Assembly: GCA_930367215.1 (NCBI GenBank)
Contig: OV884056.1
Location: 316,850,709-316,914,708, forward strand
DNA: 64,000 nucleotides
From: Pollenia angustigena
Taxonomy: Eukaryota > Arthropoda > Insecta > Diptera > Polleniidae
Direction of reading: 5' to 3'
The translations under genes and the position numbers were made by a program. Below are positions 44,820 to 56,600 of the stretch, in pieces (positions within the stretch are counted from its first letter, which is position 1; every line of letters begins with the position of its first letter). Below the pieces are notes generated by a model. The model worked only from the letters and a program-made list of their open reading frames with translations, did not search any database and was not told the origin of the DNA.

Positions 44820-45122
44820 TCCCTGCAAATAATAGGACCAGTCCAAACACGCGTATAAAGAGTAGCCCACAAGGCATTACGACTAGTCCAAAAGTAACCC
44901 ACACGTATGGAAAAAACATGTTCTATTTGACATTACAATGTCCTAGGGTAGGACCATATAACCCAGCTTTGGACTACAAAGGAGTAGTTTTAAAACTACT
45001 CCGTGGCTTACTCAAGTGGACTAGTTTTGAAGTCGTTTAAAAGCTTGCATTACATCGGACCAGTCCATGGAGTAGTCCATTTTAACATAATGGATCAGGT
45101 GCTCCAATATTATTTGCAGTGA
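44820..45122. repeat. Foldback insertion with GGACTAGTCC motifs
   Basis: CTGCAAATAATAGGACCAGT at the left faces CCAATATTATTTGCAG at the right. GGACCAGTCC, GGACTAGT and ACTAGTCC occur at least six times between. It sits within a sequence related to 23730-23790. Confidence 0.45.
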
Positions 45123-45355
45123 TTACTACCGAAAATGTTGTTTATATCAAAACATTTTTTAATTAGGCAGTTTTTTAATTAAACCAAGAAATTGGCGACG
45201 TTTTTGCGCAAAAGCGCTGAACTGTACAGTATTTGCAGTAGATTGCAACACTTTTGTATGCTGTATATACTCAAAACTACAAAACAAAAATAATTAAACC
45301 GGGTTAAACACAAATAAGAATATGCAAAATTATTATAAGACATCAATTATTATAT

Positions 45356-45615
45356 GAGGCTATCAGCAGCGCAGAAGTGGTGTAACCCCAGACTACTTAT
45401 TATGAGATAATGAGGAGTAAACACTACTATTGCACTAAAGAACTTGGTTGTAACGGCCCGTGCAAAAACCATATTTTTAGCGCCATCTGTTTTGGATACA
45501 AACAGTTGGCCTACTCGACTATTGCACTGTAATGAACAGTGCAAAGAACATATCTTACTCCAGAACCGTAACCAAATTAAATTGTTGGTTACACCACTTT
45601 TGTGCTAATAGCCTC
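45356..45615. mobile_element. MITE-like element, ends GAGGCTAT.AGCA
   Basis: GAGGCTATCAGCAGCGCAG then AAGTGGTGTAACC at the left faces GGTTACACCACTTTTGTGCT then AATAGCCTC at the right. About 260 bp, non-coding. Flanks are AT-rich and no clear duplication is seen. Confidence 0.6.
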
Positions 45616-46029
45616 ATATTTAATTATTTAACCCCGCGCCGGGAGGATGTGTCAAAATTACCCGTCACTTTTCGAATTGATTGTGGTTTTAAAAATGTAC
45701 ATCTCTTCTCTGCGCTCTTCTCAGTAGGTGGAGATATTGAATCTCTCTGAATGTTATAAATTTCAAATCAGTCGCATGGCGATTGTACTTCGAGTAACAG
45801 ATGCTTAAAGTTAAAAAAGTATATAGGTATGATCCATATGACTGATAAAAAATAAGTGTTTATAATATTTAAGCTAGAAGCAGACTCCTTTGTTAACTTT
45901 TTAAATATGAAATGTTGTTTGTTTATTTCCCTGATAAGGTTAGATTCAATCAAAAAACCTCGAGTTTAATAAGTGGGTCGTTATAACCCAACCCCCAAAA
46001 TCCATCCGCCGGCGGCGGGTTAATGAAAA

Positions 46030-47580
46030 TTTATTTTTATAAATAAAAGTAGGCACCTATAAATTTTTTTAAATTTTAAATTTAAGTGTGTTTTTTGTAA
46101 ATAACACTACGTGACAATTTTTTGACCAAATGAATTTGACACCTAATGAATCTGAATATGAAGTCAGAATTGTCAAAAGTAGAACAGTTTTTGAGATATT
46201 CCAAAATAACCGTTATTTTTGTTTTTAAAAAAGATGCTGTGACTGAAATGCAAATATCCAAAAAATAAAATTTTAATATGAACATTTTGTGCCCAATAGG
46301 ATCCGGATCGGTGCAAAAATGACAAAGTTTCTGAAGATTAATTGAACTAACCCACAACAAATAAATATCCAAAGCAAAATTTTTAGTAACAATAAATATT
46401 AAAAATTGCTTAAAAGTATTGAATTTCTGTCTGGGTTAATTTACTAAATCTTCTTCTGTATTTTGTACCAATCTATGTCTTGTTGGGCGCAAACTGTTCA
46501 TATTAAAAAAATCTAATGTCGCATGCAATAAAATATTAGGTTTTTTAAATCATTGGTTTAAAAAAAATACCTAACTTGAATAGGTAGCGCAAAATTGAAC
46601 AAAATCATACAATTTTCAATGAAGCTTGAACTTTTGTCCCCTGTAACTCTGTGATTTCTTGACCAATCTTCGCAACACAAGCAATCCATGGTTATTTTAG
46701 AAATTGTATAACCTTTCACTAGAAAGAAAGAATTACATACCTACTTATTAAATTTCCTACTGATTTGCAGCCTGCAGAGATCAATTGATCATAGGATAAA
46801 TTAACGTAGGAACTTGTAAGTTTGAACTTTTCTTGCTGTTGTGTTTCAAATAATTTGTTAAATTAAAATCAATCACTTTCACACGGAAACAAGTTTATTT
46901 TCTAAGGTTGTCAATTTCGTTTCTTTAAACAAGAAAATACTTGATCCAAAAATAGTTTCATGATTTTAACTTATTTTGTTCAAACCTACTAAATAAAACT
47001 TTCTTTAATAATGAAAAATTTTCTCATGATCAAAAAATTCACGTTTTGAAACTTTAATACATACCTACTTACGACATTAAATATTTTAAAGTTTGTGTGT
47101 GTATCTACCTATATAATTTGTATTTCCAATTAGGTACATACCTTTGTACCCATAGCAAATTTATTTGTAACAGCATGATTTGATAGGTAGGTATCTAGGT
47201 AATTGAAAACATTTTGGTGAATATTTTTTTGTGTATTGTTATGCGCCGGCAAATTATAATTTGTAAACTCTTTAGTAAATAACACATTTTCAAGTGTTTA
47301 TTTATTTTCCATCTTTTAAAATAAATATAGGTAGGTAGGTACCTACCTAAAAATAAATTTTCATATTAATTCGAATGTGTATTCTTAGTCAAATTACAAT
47401 TTTAAAAGCTTTTGAACTTTTTTTTAATAGTCTTATTCCTTCAGTATTTTCAAGGAATATTTTCTATACACTCACCATGAAAATTAAATTCCCAATTTCT
47501 ATACCTACCTATAAATTTTTACATAAACTAAATAGGTACCTAGGTAGGTACCTATATATGTAGGTAGGTATTTTCTTAAA
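46030..47580. repeat. Cluster of TAGGTA/TACCTA short repeats
   Basis: Short runs of (GGTA)n or (TACC)n occur in both orientations, densest at 47325-47350 and 47530-47572, with another at 48236-48250. The palindromic GTAGGTACCTAC form appears twice. Probably microsatellite spread by slippage. Otherwise no gene is seen between 45.6 and 47.8 kb. Confidence 0.6.
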
Positions 47581-47805
47581 TTTCTTTTAAAAACAACAAT
47601 TTCTATAAAAACCTTTTTATTTTACAAATTTACTAAAAAAATGTTAAGTCCCCTTTCCTCTGTGTTCATTTTCTTTTATATTATTTCATTTAATTTGAAT
47701 TTAATTGTTTTTATAGCTTAATTAGTTTTTCAATTAATCCTTCCACTGATATGACAACCAAATTGTGCAGTTATTTTCTTGTTATTGCTATTATTGTAAT
47801 ATTCT

Positions 47806-47956
47806 CTCTCTCTTTCTCTGTCTCTTTATCATTTTAATTCATTCTCTTGTTAAATTAAACTGGGGGAAAAAGCACAGACACAGACTTAGTGGCCCCAAAA
47901 ACAAAGATACATTGCACTGTTTGCCAAGCGAAAGAATGAAAGAGAGAGAGTTAGAG
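47806..47956. promoter_or_regulatory. Facing GA/CT tracts, possible GAGA-factor sites
   Basis: TCTCTCTCTCTTTCTCTGTC (about 47806-47828) and GAAAGAGAGAGAG (about 47938-47950) lie 110 bp apart, 1.3 kb upstream of the predicted Drop start. GAGAG is the established GAF binding core. Function is inferred only from motif and position. Confidence 0.3.
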
Positions 47957-49289
47957 TTGTAGGATAAAACAATTCCCAGCACAACACTCAGTTCAACAAA
48001 AAATATTTCGACAGTCTAACAGACTGTCAACTCTATACCTATAATAAACGCATTAAATGCAATAAAAAATAAATTAACAAAAAAAAAAAAAAAATTTTTA
48101 AATAAAATAAAAATTTATTAACAATAATGACAGAAAGAGTTGAGAATTTTTTGATGTCAGAAAAAAAAACATAAATTTGAAATGGAATTGTATTCTAAAA
48201 GCAGCTGAACATTTTTTATTTCTCGTTTTCTTTAATAGGTAGGTAGGTATTAAACAAAAAGAAAACTTATTGTTGTTAGAAAACACACATTAAAATTATG
48301 AAAAAAAATTAAATTTTCTTTCTCCCAGCTAAATTTTTGTAAAAAAAAAAAATAGAATAAAAACCATGACACGGCACCATAACAAAAAGGTGACAAAAAT
48401 ATATGAACTATTTAACATTAAGAAACGTTAGAAAACAAAAACAAGTAAAAAAAAACACGAATAACAACAACACAACAGCAATAATAACAAATAGAAAAAA
48501 CTCGCTTAGTTTTATTTACTTTTTAATACTGAGTGTAAGTGAATGTGTGTATGTGCGAGCAATTCAAACAAACAATACACTTCAACACTTTTTTGTAACT
48601 ACTATTTGGAGTTATTATAAACCACAATGGCTGTTAAAAGTAATAGAGTTTAAATTTTCTATCTTTTTATCGATGTGTGTGCAGAAACAATAACAAAAAA
48701 TAATAACAAGAAGGAGCAACAATTATATTGTAGTTAAAAAGAGATAAAATGAGACAACTGCTCACACACAGCTACTCGTACATGGAGTTTCAAATAAATT
48801 TGCTGTTGTTGTTGTTCGTCCATTAATATTTCTCCTGCTTTAAATATCAACAACAGATTGTAAACATTTACTCAGAGCTGTGAAAGACGAAGGGGCGTTG
48901 GTTTTCATAAGCAAAAGGAGAACTAATGAAATTCACCTCGCAATATGGTTGATTAATTTAGCATGCGAGTAAAAGAAAAAGAATGTTAGAAAGAGATGAT
49001 AATAGTCCAACTATTTAAAATGTATAAGCAAATATCAAAATGGTGCTTAGTTATCACAAGTTAAGTGAGAGTAAAGAGTAAAAAGTATTTGCAACTGTCT
49101 TATTCGTTCTGATATTCGTGGGTTATTTGTTTTATTTTTGGTTTTTTTAACCACCTTGATTAGTGCTTTACTAACACTATGACTATTTGGGGAGAATTTT
49201 TGAGTATCTGTGAGCACTGAGTGTAGTGTGTGCTGTATCTGTGTGGTTTCAAGTGAATGAACCGAGATTTCATATGAATACTTAACAGT
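47957..49289. other. Repeat-poor DNA upstream of Drop, possible proximal control region
   Basis: Few transposon signatures compared with the preceding 45 kb. (GTT)n near 48802-48815. No coding sequence. It may hold promoter-proximal elements; nothing more can be shown from sequence alone. Confidence 0.35.
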
Positions 49290-49325
49290 TCAGTTGTTAA
49301 ACAGTCGTGATCTCAGAAAGACGTG
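49290..49325 (+). promoter_or_regulatory. Dr: Inr + DPE core promoter of Drop
   Basis: TCAGTT at 49290-49295 fits the fly initiator with A+1 at 49292. AGACGTG at 49319-49325 begins exactly at +28, the required DPE position and its preferred sequence. No TATA box lies at -30. TATA-less Inr/DPE promoters are established as common for homeobox genes of flies. The start site is a prediction. Confidence 0.72.
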
Positions 49326-49758
49326 TCTGATGTCAACGAGCGCTTAAAAATTAATTTGTCTTTAAAAAAAGATACAAAATAATTAGAGAATATTTTACAA
49401 GTGTTTTTTTTTTTGCCTTTGTATAACATGTATAAAAAAGAGAGAGCAAACAATTTAAAAATTAGCAAAAATTAATCAGGCAATCATTTAATTAAAAACA
49501 AATTTTCCAATTACTGGAAAACACTTTAAAACAAGTGCTATATAAAATAAAAATAAAACAAAAAATTTAGCAAAAAAGGAATAACTAACTAAATGGGTAT
49601 AAAAAGTGCAATGTTTTAATTAAAGTTAAAAATATAAAGGAAAAAAATTTTTACCTATAAAATAAAAAACCAACAAAAAATTTTTGTGTTTTTAAATTAA
49701 GAGTAAAAAACAAAAAGACTGCTGTGAATTTAAATTTCATTTTAAAACTACAAACTTT
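49292..49758 (+). other. Dr: Predicted 5' leader of Drop with three short upstream ORFs
   Basis: About 467 nt, A-rich, ending at ATG 49759. Upstream ORFs are at 49330-49347 (5 codons), 49438-49485 (15 codons) and 49593-49619 (8 codons, good context TAAATGG). All end before the main start. An in-frame stop TAA at 49693 shows that the main ORF does not extend upstream. A spliced leader cannot be excluded. Confidence 0.55.
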
Positions 49759-50995
49759 ATGTTGAAATTGTCATCATCAGGAATGACAGTCACTGGTTTA
49801 CGTGCGAATATGACTAGCCCGACGGTACCGCCGCAAACAGCTATGAACACTTCTACCCACTCTACTACAGTTGTTGTCAGTCCACTTAACACAACAACTA
49901 CAGTTTCGTCACTGGGGGCCGCGACCACACCTACCTCGCCCTCAGCCTTAATAATGGCCCATCAACAGCATTTAAGGAATTTGCAACATTCCCATCATGC
50001 CATTAACAAAACCACATCGAGACTTAGTAATTTTAGTGTAGCTTCTTTGCTAGCCGATACAAGGCCCCGCACACCTCCCACTGGCGGAGATAATGGCTCA
50101 CAAACGGTACCCACAAATCTATCGAGTACACCTTCAGCCGCTACTTCACCAGTATCACATGAATCAACATCATCACCTGCCTCACCAAATCATCAACATC
50201 ATCATCACAGCCAACACAATCAGCCTCAGCCACATTCCCAGTTCCATTCCGCAATGGCTCACCATGCCAACTTATTACATGCCGCCCAAGCGGCGGCAGC
50301 GGCTCATGCCCAACATCAACATGCGGCCGCCATGGCAGCGGCGGCAGCAGCTGTTGGAGTCAGCAATCCCAATGGACCACATTTATCACACCATTTGCCT
50401 AATCACTTAAGACATCCACTTAATCCCAGTGGTATGCCTGGAGCGAGTTCACTTCTCATACAAACAAACACTTCTCCCTCACCAAATAGCAACAATCCCA
50501 CGACCACTACACCTCCTGCATCATCAGCCAGTTCCACGGCCAACACCGAGTGCAATATGAATTCAACTACCTCCAACCAACCGACGGCGAAAAGTGAACG
50601 CCACTCACCAATTGGTTCCTCTATAGACTCCGAATTGGAGTACGATGATGAGTTAAATGAACATGATTTGGATCATGAAGAAGAGGAAGATTCAATAGTC
50701 GATATAGAAGATATGAATGCTGATGACTCCCCGCGCTCTACCCCAGATGGTTTTGAATCAAGTAAATCTCCCGATGGCCATGCATCGCTGCCGAATTCAC
50801 CTCATTTGTTGTCGCCCGCCGCTTTAGCAGCTTCTGGTCATGTGCCTATTAGGCCAACACCATTTAGTGCTTTAGCTGCCGCTGCTGTAGCCTGGGGTGG
50901 TATTGGTGGCGCTGGTGTGCCTTGGCCAGGAGCCAGACAAATGCCACCATTCGGACCACCAGGTTTATTTCCCGGTCAAGGCTTCGGCGGAGGAG
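49759..50995 (+). CDS. Dr: Drop / muscle segment homeobox (Msx family), exon 1, partial CDS
   Basis: Msx-class homeodomain transcription factor, nuclear, acting in dorsal neuroectoderm and muscle patterning in flies (family knowledge). The exon codes for 412 residues. An eh1-type Groucho-binding motif FSVASLL lies at residues 92-98, within SRLSNFSVASLLADTRPRTP. His-rich stretches follow around 145-175 and Ala/His runs at 175-200. Residues 290-320 are strongly acidic, then comes a proline-glycine segment (RPTPFSALAAAAVAWGG and MPPFGPPGLFPG) up to residue 409, which in Msx/Drop proteins directly precedes the homeodomain. The homeobox itself is beyond the window. ATG 49759 has a weak context but gives the family-like start MLKL; Met 9 is an alternative. 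Translation past 50995 reads into the intron and is not protein. Identity as Drop is judged from the motifs, not by search. Confidence 0.8.
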
Positions 50996-51001
50996 GTAAG
51001 T
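50996..51001 (+). other. Dr: Splice donor of Drop exon 1 (GTAAGT)
   Basis: Consensus AG|GTAAGT. The exon ends after the first base of codon 413 (phase 1). A T run follows. Without splicing the frame would add a short Phe-rich tail and stop, which is not plausible as protein. Confidence 0.88.
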
Positions 51002-54000
51002 TTCATTTTTGCTTATTTTTTTTTTTTTTTTTTTAGAGTGAGTAGAGTAATTGAAATAAAAACAATCGTAATCTAAAACAATTTTACAAATGGTTTCTTC
51101 CTCATTAATCGCTAAATTAATGAATCATTTATGAACTGAGCTGCCATTGGGAGAAATAAATGCGGGTTTAATTTAAACCCCACAATAAAACAATGAGAAT
51201 TTAGGGAGAATTCTTTTTTTTTTATTTCAATCCCTCCATCTTTTGTAATTGATATTATGATTATTTAAACAGCTACAAAAACAAACAAAAAACACAATCA
51301 TTCTCTCATAAATTGCAATTTACGAGGAACAGGGCTATTTAGGCAGCCATGTATTGTTGTTGTTTTTTTTTTTTGTTGCCGTCTTTGTTTCCATGTGTGT
51401 TTGTTTTTTTTTTTTATTTAGTCTTCTACTCTGGCAATAAAAATCTGACAATTATTTTATTGAATTTAAATTCGTTTAAATGAAGAAAAAGTTTTGTAGG
51501 TATAAAAACATTTTCACTTTTTGCTGGTTTTAGATCTTTTATCTTTTGATTCGTTGGCAAAATGCACAATTCACACTTGAGCTAAAACTTCTCCCATTTT
51601 TCTTTTTACTTCAGTTTCTTTTTTTTTAGAAAAACTTGGAAAATTCTACATTTTGCACTTTTTCAAATACAAAAAAACGAGTGTCTTGTTAACATTTCTC
51701 ACATTAAAAAGGGGTCAGGTTGAAACTCTTGAACAGTTTGTGCAGCTTGTGGTCAAAACAAAAAACTGCAATTCATTGTTGGTGCCAGTGTCGGTGTTCA
51801 TTTTGAAAGTGTGGCTACACTGATAACGAACCCTTTATACAAGAATTTCCGGAGTTTTTTGCTTTTTGCTTTTTGCACTACTTGAACTCAAAAAATATTT
51901 TATGGGGTCTTGGGAAGAAGCATTTAATTCAAATGAAAAATATTTTATAGACTACGGTTTTCCAGTTTTATTTTTTTATAGACCCATCAAATAAAAATCA
52001 TAGACATAATAAAGTAAAGAAAGTTAAGCGAAAAGGAAATTGAATTCTGTTAACGATTTTAAAATTTAACAAACGTTAAAGAAGAAAATGATCTTAGAAA
52101 CTTTGTTTTGTAAACGATTATAGGATTGAATTGTGACAGCAAAATTTTAAACTGAAAGCTTTCTGCTCTTGTTAGAATTATTCTATGAGCTTTTTTTAAC
52201 TAATTTATGTTTAAAATTAAGTTTTAAGTTTTTTGATATTTTATTTATTGGTAACATCATTTGAATTATCAGGAGGAATTCTTAATTAACTTTTAATTAC
52301 TTTCTTCCTATTTTGCCTCCAAAGAGTGTGACATCCACAATTCTCCCTGTCTGAACAAAAGAAACAGGTGATAGTTTGTTTTCTTATTAGTTGATGTTGT
52401 AACACATTCGAGTCGAGTGAGTATCTCTTTTCAATTCTTCAATTTCTTCTTTTGTGTGTAAAGTTTTTGTTATTGTAGTTAAAAAGACTTTTACCTGTCA
52501 CATTATTTTCCTTTATCGATACCAAAGTCGAGTGTTTTGTCACACAGCAGGTTATCGCTGTCAACAGTTCGTCTTCTTAAAGCACGTACAATAAAATTAC
52601 AAAGAAGTAAAAAAACAAAATAAAAAAAAAAAAATACACAGTCCAACAACATCTCTGAGTAACTTTACAGAAAGAGAGAGTTTTGTTGTTCATATAAGCC
52701 AGCACAACAGTGTCAAAGTGTGTGAAGTATTTGAAGCCTTTTTTGCTTTTTGTTTCTTGAAGTCTAAAAACAAAAGGACTCTTCAAGAGTTTTGAAGCCC
52801 AACAAATACTGTCAGATTTTTCATTATGATAAAATGAGACAAGACAAACACTCTCCAATACTACAGCCACTTAAAAACACAAAAAAATTATTTGACAAGC
52901 GGCACAAGTCGGTCATTTACTTTCAAGTTAAATGTTGTAGTATTTTATTAACTATGTACATACGCTTAGGGTACAATAATGTTTCAAAGTGACTACCGTT
53001 CGCTGGACAGACGGACACAAGTCTTTGACATATTACACCTGATTATTTATTACATCATTGCTGTTGTCTTTTTTTTCTTTTCTGAAGTTACACTTAATTA
53101 AATGACAAACAAAAGAATTTGACTTTGATACAATTTTCGTTTGAGATTAAATATTTTAAAGAAACTAAAAAGGAAAACTGTTTTTGTTTTTTTTTTTTTT
53201 TAAGATAAGACTTCTTGCCACACACTTTCTTCTATCTTTTACACTTTTCTCACACGCGCGCTGCTGTTTTGTGAAATTTAATTACTTTTTTTGCGCTACA
53301 AAAATTTTTTTATATCTTTAACTTTGATAAATTGTCTAGAAATGCAGCTTTTTTTATTCTTTCGGTTTTCTGTTTTTATTGTTGCTGTTGTACATTCCTG
53401 CCTCTTAGTTGCAAGTTTGTTTTGTGACGGCGTTGGTGTGTGCAATTATAACAACAATTAATTGTTTGGAAAAACTAGTAGGTGTGTCTTGTTTGGTTTT
53501 TTTGTTGTTGCTAGTTTCCTATTTACAACACTTTTGTTTAAAGGCTACAACAACAAAACAACCCACCTTTAAAGCACGCAATTTCTGTGCATGTTGAAGA
53601 AAAAGTGAAGAATAAAGTGAACAAAACAAATACTTAAAGTCTTGACATGCATAACTTTTAACACTATTTGTTGAAGCCATGCAACTACAGTAAAAGCTCC
53701 CAGGAACGAATTTTCTAAATAAAGCGTACACAATTAATTTAAAAGCTTTTTTGAAGGGTAATACTAAGGCACATTCATAAGGTGAGCTCGGCGCAGCCTT
53801 GATTTTTTGTATTTACAGAAAATTTCAAATTGTCAAAATTGTTGCCATATTAAATAAAAAAAGAGAACGCGAAATAAAAACAACTTTTGGAATTATGAAT
53901 GTGACTTGAGTGTTCGGTAATGCTTTTTATAAAATTTTTTTGAAAATTTTCATTATTTCAAAATCCTTAAAAATATTTTACTTAAGCTTTTTAGCACTTA

Positions 54001-55391
54001 CACTTAAAAACAACTTTCTTAAAGCTTTTGTTTTTTTTAAACACTTAAAAATCCTGAAAGCCTTCTTTCTCTTACCAAAAGTATTGTATTAACAAAAATG
54101 AAATGTTTTCTTTGAAAGAAAGAAAACTTTGCCTGCTCATCCAGGCCTTGGTGTATTTGCTTGTTAAAGCCATCTAAGGTTTTCCTTTAATATGGCCAGA
54201 ATTTTTGTCATGTTTAATTTAAAGGTTTCTAAATTTTCTGTATTTAACAGGAAAACTTGTATACATTTTGCACGCCATCCATCTTTTTTTACAGACCTGA
54301 TAAAAAAAAAAAAACCAAAAATTTTTTTCAAATGATTTGTTGCCAGCAATTTCTTTATGAAGGCCATAAATTAACGGAAAAGTTAAAGAAAAAAAAAATG
54401 AAATTGTTAGTCATTTGTTGACAATTGTTAGTTTTGCGGTAATTTGTTAATATTAGCCAAGTTGTTGGTTGTTGCAATCTTTTTTATTTGCACAGAGGTG
54501 CCAGCTTGTCAATGTTTAAAGTAATTTACATGTATGACCAACGTCTATAATTCACATTCCTCCTCTAAAGTAAATTATATTTCTATTTGTATTTGTCTAT
54601 CTATCTTGTCAAAGCAATTAGCAATATTATTATTATTAATAAACATTGATGACATTTATATGGCATTTATAGACTAATCACTTGTTAGTGTGTTTGTCTT
54701 TAAACTTTATTTTATCTAAAAAAAAGCTACTTAAACTAAAAAAAAAGAAAATAATAATTAACAAACACCTTTTAAATGGCCATGATTAGACAATAAATAC
54801 TATATTTTTCATATAAAAACAAGTGTTTAAAATTAATATTCATAATTTCAAATGAAAGTTTAGTTTCTCTAATGGCTATGAAACAGAAATGGTTAAGTCC
54901 GTTTTCTTTTTTTATATCTATTTTTTTAAATGAAAGTTGGTTGGCTGGCTGGTTAACGTGGCAGTCTAGTTCGCGTTACCCGACAAGAAGAATTGAACGG
55001 ACTCCGTTTTGACAAGACTACACCACTCGTCATATGTATTGCGTCATTTACATCATAATGTATACTAATGAAGCATCCGATTCAGCCTATAAAAGTAAGA
55101 AATCTCAATTGGTCATTAATTCTAGAACCAGATATCTCACTGATCCTAAGATCACTATTAGGAGCAGCGACGAATTTCGCCCTGCACGCCGAGATTTTTG
55201 GTAAAAATTCGCTAAGTAAATTCGTGTTATTAAGCACAATAACGACGAAAAACTAACAGTTTTTAAAATTGAGAAAGTTAAGTGTGACCAAATTAAAAAC
55301 AACACTTAAAACTTGAACCATAAAAAAACACAGCTAAAAATTTTTTTTATTTTTAATCAAAGTTCGAAAATAAACATTTTATATTTCACTC
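51002..55391. other. Dr: Drop intron, proximal part, repeat-poor
   Basis: No transposon termini were delimited and no coding exon seen; minus-strand frames such as 52577-52870 are low in complexity. Less repetitive stretches near 51700-51830 and 52320-52560 are candidates for conserved non-coding control sequence. A homeodomain exon (WFQNRR) is absent on the plus strand. Confidence 0.5.
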
Positions 55392-55897
55392 TAGTGTTCT
55401 GTAGGGTAGAGTTATGTGTAGAAAATACCTTAAAAAACAACGTTTCTCTGTTTATGATATTCGTACACAATAAGAATACTGTACTTAACTCACTCAACAG
55501 AAAGATGAAAACATTTCATTGCGTCCTGTTTTTTGTACAAAACGACAAACTTCGTTGTTTTCGGTTCAGCACATTAATGCTCGTTCGTTTTAGTTGTCCT
55601 CAGCGCTCTTTTCGCTGGTAAGGGCAACAAATTTGTTTTTGTTTTTTGTTTCGTAAGACAAAACAACCAACAAACACTTTCAAAAACAAATTTTGTTCAC
55701 AATACACACTCAGGCTACTTGTGCAAACTGCCAAGCAACAACAACAACAACATTAGTGAGAAGCGTTGCTTAAATCTTTATTTTGCTCATTTCTTTATCA
55801 ATGTGATTAAAACACTACAGAACAGAACATTAAAATAAAATGTTTGTCTACAGAACCACTAAAAATGTAATGTTCTATAACGAAAAACAGAACACTA
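55392..55897. mobile_element. Possible hAT-like element, ends TAGTGTTCTGT
   Basis: TAGTGTTCTGT at 55392 faces ACAGAACACTA ending 55897. AGAACA/TGTTCT words recur near the right end. Flanking octamers do not match, so it remains tentative. Ends resemble hAT-E. Confidence 0.4.
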
Positions 55898-56039
55898 CAT
55901 AATGTTTGTTACTTTCGTCAAAATAGTAACGAACGTTATTTAGGGGTTTGTACTAGAACACAAGCGCTAAAAAAAGATGGTTTCTGGGTGTAAAGTAAAA
56001 AGTAACTTTATTTTACTAAAACACTTGAATATTAAAACC

Positions 56040-56600
56040 AAACATGGTCATCTGCTACAGATTTGGTCGTCGTTAGCCGGCATATGAAATAAAATTAAAT
56101 CTATTGCAAATTTCGGCCGACGCCGGATTGTGAATATTTGCATATGGGCAAATCCTGCGTGACGAACGCTACATTCGCACGCGTTTTTCTGATTGAAATA
56201 TAAACATTTTTTGGTCTTTCAAAAAAGATAGCTTCAACTTATATATAGTATTTACTGACATTAATATGTACTTATGAATGGCATATGTCATAATTTCTCA
56301 GCAAGTATTTGTTGCGAAATAATTGATCACAAAGTTTTGTGACGCACGCTACAAAAAGTGGAAGTGACTTCAAAGGTTGAAGTACGTTATCCTAATTGTT
56401 AGTGAATTTGACATAAGGTACACAAAATCTAATTCCCAAAAGAAAGAAGACTATAAGATAATTCTAAACGCACTTATTAGCAGCCAAAAGATGTTGTGAT
56501 TTTTTTACAAAAGCCGTGAACCTTTTGTGACGCACGCTACGTAACGCACGCTACAGTTTTTCCAATAGTATTTTATTATTATATTTTATTTATTTTAACA
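56040..56600. repeat. Repeat B: four copies of a 15-bp motif (GTGACGCACGCTACA)
   Basis: The 15-mer occurs at 56159-56173 (one variant base), 56339-56353, 56527-56541 and 56541-56555, the last two sharing one base. Flanks GCATATGGGCA, TTCGCAC, GGAAGTG and TTTTTCCA are as in repeat A at 2041-2600. The 188-base and 14-base steps are identical to repeat A. The complement reads Cys-Ser-Val-Arg-His. Within the Drop intron. Confidence 0.6.

Noticed and set aside
49737..49928. Minus-strand frame opposite the Drop start
   Set aside because: Antisense shadow of the Drop exon; no family signature.
50093..50410. 105-codon plus-strand frame inside Drop exon 1
   Set aside because: Overlaps the Drop reading frame in another phase; composition is a shadow of the His/Ala-rich region.
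50996..51036. Extension of the Drop ORF to a stop at 51036
   Set aside because: A consensus GTAAGT donor lies at 50996 and the added residues come from a T run. Read as intron.
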